A stretch of 64,000 nt of DNA. Source: Xenococcaceae cyanobacterium MO_188.B32. Its GTDB lineage: Bacteria; Cyanobacteriota; Cyanobacteriia; Cyanobacteriales; Xenococcaceae. The translations under genes and the position numbers were made by a program. The stretch is taken from positions 62,001 to 126,000 of the forward strand of contig JASJDJ010000003.1 of assembly GCA_030065635.1 (NCBI GenBank), read 5' to 3'. Shown one piece after another: positions 58,739 to 64,000 of this stretch (position 1 is its first letter; each line of letters starts with the position of its first letter). The notes under the pieces are model-generated. The model did not search any database and had not been told where the DNA came from. It worked only from the letters and a program-made list of their open reading frames with translations.

Positions 58739-60181
58739 TTACTGCTGCGCCTCTACGGGACGTCGATTGGGTTTATGTTCTGCTGGGGTGAGGTCTAATC
58801 CAGCTTCTTCATCTACACCAGGAACGGGTAATTCTAAATTAGGACCTTGACGGATAATGCGACTACCAAAATAAAGAGCCGAGCAGAAAAGTAAGATATA
58901 AATACTAGCAAAACTAAGTAAAGAGCTTAAAATTTCCCCTGGAGGAAGATTAGCAGCAGCATCGACGGTACGAATCTGTCCATAAACAGTCCAGGGTTGC
59001 CTTCCCACACAACGCACGATCCAGCCTGATTCTACAGCAATATAACCCAAGGGTGCAGCTAAAATCCAGCCCCGCATTAACCAACGCTGTTGCCAGATAT
59101 TTTCTGAAGAGAGTTTGCCTCTTAGCCACTGTAAAACACTTAATGCCATCAATCCAGCAAAAAATACGCCGATCGCAATCATAACCCGAAAGGCATAATA
59201 AATTAAACCGAGTAAATGGGGTCTATCTTCTGGCTGCCATTCTTTTAGTCCCTGGACCGGTTCGGATAATTTGGGTTTAAATTCGATAATATAGCCTAAA
59301 AGATGAGGAATACTAATTTCCCAAGGGTTTTTCTCGGCTTTTTCGTTAGTAATGGCTAATAAACTCCAAGATGCTGACTGTCCTGCTGGTATAGTTTCCC
59401 ATTGTGCTTCCATGGCTGCCAATTTAGTGGGTTGATAGTGATAAACTTGTTCACCGCTGGAATGTCCGATGTAAAGTTGCAGGGGTGCGACGGCAATAGT
59501 TACAGCCAAAACAATTTTGAAAGATCGAGCAAAAAAATCAGTATTGCGTTTATTGATAATGTACCAAGCACTAATTCCCCCAATGACAAATAAAGAAGTC
59601 TCTAGGGTAGCAAAGAACATATGCAGCACGCTATTAAGCATAAAGGGGTTGAAAATTGCCTGAAAATAGTCTTTGACAATAAAATTACCCTCGACAAAAT
59701 TGCCACCTGCGGGAGTTTGCATCCAAGAGTTAGCAGTCAGAATCCAAAAGGTAGATAAGTTTGCGCCAAAAGCAACCATAATCGTTGCTAAATAGTGCAT
59801 AACAGGATTGACTCGCTCCCAGCCAAATAACATAATCCCTAAAAAGCCAGCTTCTAACATAAATGCCATAGAAGCTTCAAACCCGAGAATACTACCAAAA
59901 AAGTCTCCTACCGATTGAGAAAAAGGTGCCCAGTTAGTACCAAATTGAAATTCCATTGGTATTCCTGTAGCTACACCAATACCAAAATTGAGTACGTAAA
60001 GTTTAGACCAAAAACGAGCATGGTAGTAATAGTTAGGATTTCTTGTTTTAAGCCACAATCCTTCTACTATCACTAAATAAATTGCCATGCCTGTCGTTAG
60101 TACGGGCCAGAGTATATGAAAAATTGCTGTCAGAGCAAATTGCATCCGTGATAAAACAACTGGATTGGAGAGAAAGTCCAT
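58739..60181 (-). CDS. cydA: Cytochrome bd-type quinol oxidase subunit I
   Basis: This 480-residue CydA-family protein begins MDFLSNPVVLSRMQFALTAI. The His ligand region FHILWPVLTTG is close to the N-terminus (~21-31), GEAS/FEASMAFMLEAGFLG (~100-115) carries conserved acidic residues, HMFFATLETS (~188-197) contains the heme b558 His, and GRQPW (~400) is the family hallmark. The quinol-binding loop is short, as in the cyanide-insensitive/short-Q-loop subfamily. It catalyses quinol oxidation and reduces O2 without proton pumping. In an oxygen-poor cell containing rogue PSII it could serve as a high-affinity sink, but this is an inference. Confidence 0.94.
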   Translation of the reverse strand: MDFLSNPVVLSRMQFALTAIFHILWPVLTTGMAIYLVIVEGLWLKTRNPNYYYHARFWSKLYVLNFGIGVATGIPMEFQFGTNWAPFSQSVGDFFGSILGFEASMAFMLEAGFLGIMLFGWERVNPVMHYLATIMVAFGANLSTFWILTANSWMQTPAGGNFVEGNFIVKDYFQAIFNPFMLNSVLHMFFATLETSLFVIGGISAWYIINKRNTDFFARSFKIVLAVTIAVAPLQLYIGHSSGEQVYHYQPTKLAAMEAQWETIPAGQSASWSLLAITNEKAEKNPWEISIPHLLGYIIEFKPKLSEPVQGLKEWQPEDRPHLLGLIYYAFRVMIAIGVFFAGLMALSVLQWLRGKLSSENIWQQRWLMRGWILAAPLGYIAVESGWIVRCVGRQPWTVYGQIRTVDAAANLPPGEILSSLLSFASIYILLFCSALYFGSRIIRQGPNLELPVPGVDEEAGLDLTPAEHKPNRRPVEAQQ

Positions 60182-60352
60182 GAGTGAAATAATGACTGAG
60201 TTCTGTAAAGATTGTAGAAAAACTAGTCAAAATCTGCCACGACTTAGTGTAAATCTCCCCGTCATAGAATGACAGAGAGATTCTTAGTTTTTAGTTTCTA
60301 GTACTTCGTCAAGTTAGAGATGATGGTTAAACATTTTAACTCCGAACTCGGA

Positions 60353-62047
60353 TTACCCAATTGCTTGAGGATTAATTGTATCCATACCAAAATCAACTAC
60401 ATGCTCGTCAACATAAGCTACAGCTTGTCTGAGGGCTGTAGTGCGATCGCTTAAAATGTTTTGAGGAGGAACTTGTTCCATAACACCCAATTTTCTCAAG
60501 CGTTTTTCGGCTTGACCTCCTAGACCAACTAAAAATACCTGACGACCGTTTTCTACTGCTTCTTCAATCGCATTTTCTAAGGCTAAGGAAGAGGTAACGC
60601 CAAGTATAGGCACTTCAGTTAAGTCTAAAACTAACGCCTGATAATCATTAATCAGATTGTGTTCGCGAGAAATAGCTTTAGCTACCCCAAAAATCATAGG
60701 GCCACTCAGATAGAACAGAAGTACGCGACCATTAGCTCTTTCTAATAACTGTTTTTCTTCTTGATTAAGCTCAATTTCTTCATCATCATAGGTAACAGCT
60801 TTAACTGTGTCTGCCCGATGATTAGAAAGACGCTCGATCGTCAGCATATTAGCAACAAAAACTCCTACACCTACAGCTACAATCAAGTCAACAAAAACAG
60901 TAAGAGCAATTACCCCATACATAATAAAGGCTGCTTTGGGAGAAATTTTGTGAGCGCGTTTGATAAAACCCCAATCAACAATATCGATACCAACCTTGAG
61001 AGCAATACCAGCTAAAACTGCGCTAGGAATAACTGTTAAATACTGGCTTAATCCTAAAACTACTACCAGCAAAACTAAAGCACGACTTAAACCAGAAACA
61101 GCAGTTTTACCACCAGATTGGATATTAACTACTGTACCCATAGTTGCTCCGGCACCGGCAATACCGCCAAATAGACCAGAAACTAAATTACCGATACCTT
61201 GACCGATTAATTCTTTATTAGAGTTGTGTTCGGTACGAGTTAGACTATCTGCAACTAATGAAGTGAGCAAAGCATCGATACAGCCCAACATTGCTAAAAC
61301 TAGAGCGTCAACCAGCATTGTCTGAAGTTGACTAACACTAAAAGTAGGTATTTGTAAGCTGGGTAAACCGACGGATATCTCACCAATACGACGAATATCA
61401 GCATTAGCAAATAGCAATGTGGCAATCAAAGTCCCGACAATTAACGCAAGTAACTGGGGTGGCAAAAATTTCTTTAACTTAGAAGGATAGAAAAAAAGAA
61501 TCGCAACAGTTAAAACAGCTAAGACGGTTTCGAGGGGATTAATATTGGCTATCAGTTGCGGTAAATTCTGCACTGTACCGATTACTCCACCTTTAGGGCT
61601 AGCTTGTCCTAAAAATGGGGCAGTCTGTAGGATAATTAAAATTACCCCAATACCTGACATGAAACCGGATATTACTGTGTAGGGCATCAAGGTAATGTAT
61701 TTACCAAGTTTTAGAAACCCAAAAAGAATTTGGAAAACCCCAGCCATCATAACTACGGTAAATGCCATTGCTAAGCCGTTTTCAGGATTAGCAGCCGTTA
61801 GACCGGCAATAACAGCGGTCATAACCACAGTCATTGGGCCCGTTGGTTCGGAAATTAAGGTAGGAGTACCTCCAAACAGGGCAGCAAAAAAGCCGATTAA
61901 AATCGCACCCCAAAGTCCCGCAGAGGCTCCAGCACCGGAAGCAACCCCGAAGGTAAGAGCCATTGGTAAGGCGATAACTGCAGCAGTAATACCACCGAAG
62001 ATATCGCCCTGCAAATTTCTAAAGTGAATCTTATTAGTAATGCTCAT
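60353..62047 (-). CDS. bicA: BicA-type sodium-dependent bicarbonate transporter (SulP family)
   Basis: This 564-residue protein matches the BicA of Synechococcus PCC 7002 nearly block by block. The N-terminus reads NKIHFRNLQGDIFGG, FGGTPTLISEPTGPMTVVMT lies at ~58-77, MPYTVISGFMSGIG follows, then TRTEHNSNKELIGQGIGN and GAGATMGTVVNIQSGG. The C-terminal STAS domain (~440-555) contains LSGPMIFGVAKAISREHN and VTSSLALENAIEEA. It takes up bicarbonate at the plasma membrane with Na+ as driving ion and moderate affinity. The ATG at 62047 agrees with BicA length. With the CO2-uptake NDH-1 at the other end of the window it supports a carbon-concentrating mechanism. Confidence 0.95.
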   Translation of the reverse strand: MSITNKIHFRNLQGDIFGGITAAVIALPMALTFGVASGAGASAGLWGAILIGFFAALFGGTPTLISEPTGPMTVVMTAVIAGLTAANPENGLAMAFTVVMMAGVFQILFGFLKLGKYITLMPYTVISGFMSGIGVILIILQTAPFLGQASPKGGVIGTVQNLPQLIANINPLETVLAVLTVAILFFYPSKLKKFLPPQLLALIVGTLIATLLFANADIRRIGEISVGLPSLQIPTFSVSQLQTMLVDALVLAMLGCIDALLTSLVADSLTRTEHNSNKELIGQGIGNLVSGLFGGIAGAGATMGTVVNIQSGGKTAVSGLSRALVLLVVVLGLSQYLTVIPSAVLAGIALKVGIDIVDWGFIKRAHKISPKAAFIMYGVIALTVFVDLIVAVGVGVFVANMLTIERLSNHRADTVKAVTYDDEEIELNQEEKQLLERANGRVLLFYLSGPMIFGVAKAISREHNLINDYQALVLDLTEVPILGVTSSLALENAIEEAVENGRQVFLVGLGGQAEKRLRKLGVMEQVPPQNILSDRTTALRQAVAYVDEHVVDFGMDTINPQAIG

Positions 62048-62309
62048 TGTCTCAAATCCATTCCTCCAGTAAAAAGTAAAATTGTCTTATTGAGTAAAAT
62101 CAATGTTACTCTGAGATCGATAAATAAAAATCTATATATAGGATTATACTTATTAACCCTGAAAAAACAAAGGGAGATCGATCGAAATTTTTAATTTTGG
62201 CAAAAAGTAAAACTTATTGTTAATTGTAAGGCATTTGTGGTGGTTAAACCTTTATCTAAAATTCCCAATCTACAATCTTGAGCTCTTCAAATAGAAAAGT
62301 TGCAATGTT

Positions 62310-63989
62310 TTAATCAAGACGACTTTCAACTCTTCGTAAAGCTTCAATAGCTGCATCCCAATTAGGTCTAATCGAAATAGCTCTTTCGTAAGACCTAAGT
62401 GCTTCTCGATATTGTTGCAAACTTTCTTGGACTAGCCCTTTGCCAAACCATGCTTCATAAGAATTGCGATTAACTTCAATTGCTTTTTCGTATGAATCGA
62501 GTGCTTCATAGTACAGCTTTTCAGATTTTTGAGTATTACCCAATCCAATTAAAGCGGGAAGATAGTCTTCTTTAATGTTAGTGGCTTGTTGATAAGCTTC
62601 AATAGCTTGCTGATATTCTCCTTGTTGAAAATGAAGTTTGCCTAAGTTATTCCAAGGCACATAACTTTTTTCTGGGTTTAATTGAATAGCTCTTTTAAAA
62701 TTAGCTTTGGCTTTATTTGGTTGATTAGTATCGAGATAAGCTTCACCTCGATTGTTCCAAGCTTCAAAGAATTCTGGTTGTATTTGAATTGCTCGATCGT
62801 AGGCCTCTATGGCTTTATCATATTCTTTGAGTCCATCTAAAGCCAAACCCTGACAATTCCAAAAATAGAAACTTTGGTGAACTTGTAATCCTCGCTCGCA
62901 AGTTTCTAACATTTCCTCATAACGTTTAAGATGACTTAACGCTGTTGCTTTTCTCAGCCATGCTACCGGAAAATTTTGGCTGTTTCGACCAACTTTTTCA
63001 AAACCTTGATTGTAATATTGAATGGCTTTTTCGTATTGTCTGGATTCTAGTTGGGCATCAGCCTGGGCAAATAAAACTATGGCTTCGTACTGTAGCCATA
63101 GATATCTACCGAAAACTAAGCCGATCGAACCCAACATCGCTAGGATTATGTACTTGTACCAAGGTTTAAATTTTGATGGCTTGCGGATTCTTTTTAAGGC
63201 TTTGACAACTTGAGATGCAGATTGATAACGTTGCCGTAAATCCAATTTGACCATTCGATCGATGATAGCCTTTAACTCTGGACTAACTCTGGCTTTATTT
63301 TGCCAGATAACTTCACCCGTGCGATTATTTTGTTCTAAGTTTTTGGGTTCGATTCCAGTTAAGGCATAGATGGCAGTTATGCCCAAGGCATACAAATCGC
63401 TGGCTGGTACGGGTCTTTGAGCAATTTGTTCTGGCGGAAAATAACCGATATTATTGTCTGGAGCGATATTAACGGCTTCAGCGAGCGCGCCAAAATTCAC
63501 TAAAGCTATTTTCTCATTGTCTTGATATCTAATTAAACTAGAAGGCCGAATATTTTGATGAATAATTTTTTGTTTATGGATAGAGATTAAAGTCTTAGCT
63601 GTATCTTGTAAAAAGGCAATTACTTCTTCTTCATTTAAGATTAGTTCTCGATTAATTATCTGTTGTAGGTCTTCTCCTTCAACATATTCCTGTATGAGAT
63701 ATAAATTTTCTCCCTCGACAAAGCATTCTAGTATTTGCGGTACACAATCGAGTTTATTCAGTTTAGCTAGATTGGCTACGATTTTTAATCTAGCTTCTGC
63801 TAGTTCTAAATTGGCAGCTCGATCGTTATCTGGGGTTAAAATTTTTAAAATGTATAAAGGCTGTTGCTCGTGTTTTAAGTTTTTGACGACATAAGTATAG
63901 ATTCCTCCTACTCCGCCTAAATATCTAAGAATGAGATACTCTTCTTGAATGGTAGTACCGATTCTTAACAAAGGTTTGAGGTCATGCAA
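62310..63989 (-). CDS. TPR protein with degenerate serine/threonine kinase domain (5' end uncertain)
   Basis: This protein is at least 559 residues; the frame stays open to the window end, so the true start may lie beyond 64000. A kinase-like domain at ~15-270 has the ATP-anchoring Lys (LYILKI, Lys49) and a C-lobe (GYFPPEQIAQRPVPASDLYALG). The HRD motif reads HQN (144-146) and DFG reads NFG (165-167), so both catalytic/metal Asp residues are replaced by Asn. A transmembrane helix (~275-300) is followed by ~7 TPR repeats (~305-555; EYDKAIEAYDRAIQIQPEF). It is likely a pseudokinase scaffold rather than an active enzyme. Confidence 0.88.
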   Translation of the reverse strand: MHDLKPLLRIGTTIQEEYLILRYLGGVGGIYTYVVKNLKHEQQPLYILKILTPDNDRAANLELAEARLKIVANLAKLNKLDCVPQILECFVEGENLYLIQEYVEGEDLQQIINRELILNEEEVIAFLQDTAKTLISIHKQKIIHQNIRPSSLIRYQDNEKIALVNFGALAEAVNIAPDNNIGYFPPEQIAQRPVPASDLYALGITAIYALTGIEPKNLEQNNRTGEVIWQNKARVSPELKAIIDRMVKLDLRQRYQSASQVVKALKRIRKPSKFKPWYKYIILAMLGSIGLVFGRYLWLQYEAIVLFAQADAQLESRQYEKAIQYYNQGFEKVGRNSQNFPVAWLRKATALSHLKRYEEMLETCERGLQVHQSFYFWNCQGLALDGLKEYDKAIEAYDRAIQIQPEFFEAWNNRGEAYLDTNQPNKAKANFKRAIQLNPEKSYVPWNNLGKLHFQQGEYQQAIEAYQQATNIKEDYLPALIGLGNTQKSEKLYYEALDSYEKAIEVNRNSYEAWFGKGLVQESLQQYREALRSYERAISIRPNWDAAIEALRRVESRLD

Positions 63990-64000
63990 GACTTCTGTTG

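Noticed and set aside
60182-60300. Possible further copy of the 30-nt element upstream of cydA
   Set aside because: Only a CAGATTTTGACTAG-like stretch matches; the CTTCACAA half and the spacing are missing.
1-64000. CRISPR array, tRNA or rRNA genes
   Set aside because: The tandem repeats are 7-bp heptamer arrays without spacers. No cloverleaf-like or rRNA-like sequence was recognised in any intergenic region.

Overview
The window is chromosomal DNA of a cyanobacterium. It carries NDH-1/CO2-uptake genes, a psbA (photosystem II D1) gene, a BicA-type bicarbonate transporter and mreBCD. It is AT-rich, has many copies of the cyanobacterial HIP1 octamer GCGATCGC, and many short tandem heptamer repeats (STRR-like) between genes. 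A complete Ols-type olefin synthase gene points to a unicellular or baeocystous lineage (Pleurocapsales-like, or relatives of Synechococcus PCC 7002); this placement is an inference.

Layout. 1-3.6 kb: the 3' end of an NDH-1 CO2-uptake operon (ndhF partial, ndhD, cupB-like). 4-11.8 kb: housekeeping and small genes (exported pterin-dehydratase-like protein, PP1-type phosphatase, miaE, GNAT, rhomboid, map, ruvB, RRM protein). 11.9-14.5 kb: Trk-type K+ uptake (two TrkA halves plus TrkH). 14.5-35.9 kb: an accessory region rich in stress-type genes: BON lipoprotein, small outer-membrane barrel, SulP-STAS transporter, a divergent 'rogue/sentinel' D1, adenosine-specific kinase-like protein, two universal stress proteins, DUF4327, Lon, pentapeptide-repeat protein, carotenoid-isomerase-like flavoprotein, a CBS4-GAF-PAS hybrid histidine kinase, a 5'-truncated P-type ATPase, a cyclopropane-synthase-like methyltransferase and a DAVAIGG-repeat membrane protein. 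36-44.4 kb: the olefin synthase. 44.6-57.5 kb: lspA, typA, mreBCD, a class A PBP, two tandem membrane glycosyltransferase-like proteins and an orphan exported protein. 57.6-64 kb: cydBA (bd-type quinol oxidase), bicA and a TPR protein with a degenerate kinase domain.

The main finding is in the accessory region. A gapless 30-nt element (CTTCACAA-N2-TCCTCA-N10-CTAA) occurs three times, with a fourth weaker copy. Each copy points at a gene of the region: the leader of the rogue D1 gene, lon, the DAVAIGG membrane protein, and (weaker) the DUF4327 gene. It looks like the operator or promoter of a common regulon, binding an unidentified regulator. The D1 encoded here keeps the pigment, iron and tyrosine-Z residues but has lost several ligands of the oxygen-evolving Mn cluster. 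With the usp, adenosine-kinase-like, CBS, Lon and K+-uptake genes around it, this suggests a coordinated low-energy, low-oxygen or dormancy programme. That grouping is an inference from content and from the shared element.

The DNA also shows active small-repeat dynamics: heptamer repeats that now encode the C-termini of two proteins, palindromic repeats inserted in frame in the olefin synthase and a glycosyltransferase, and a probable 125-bp MITE.
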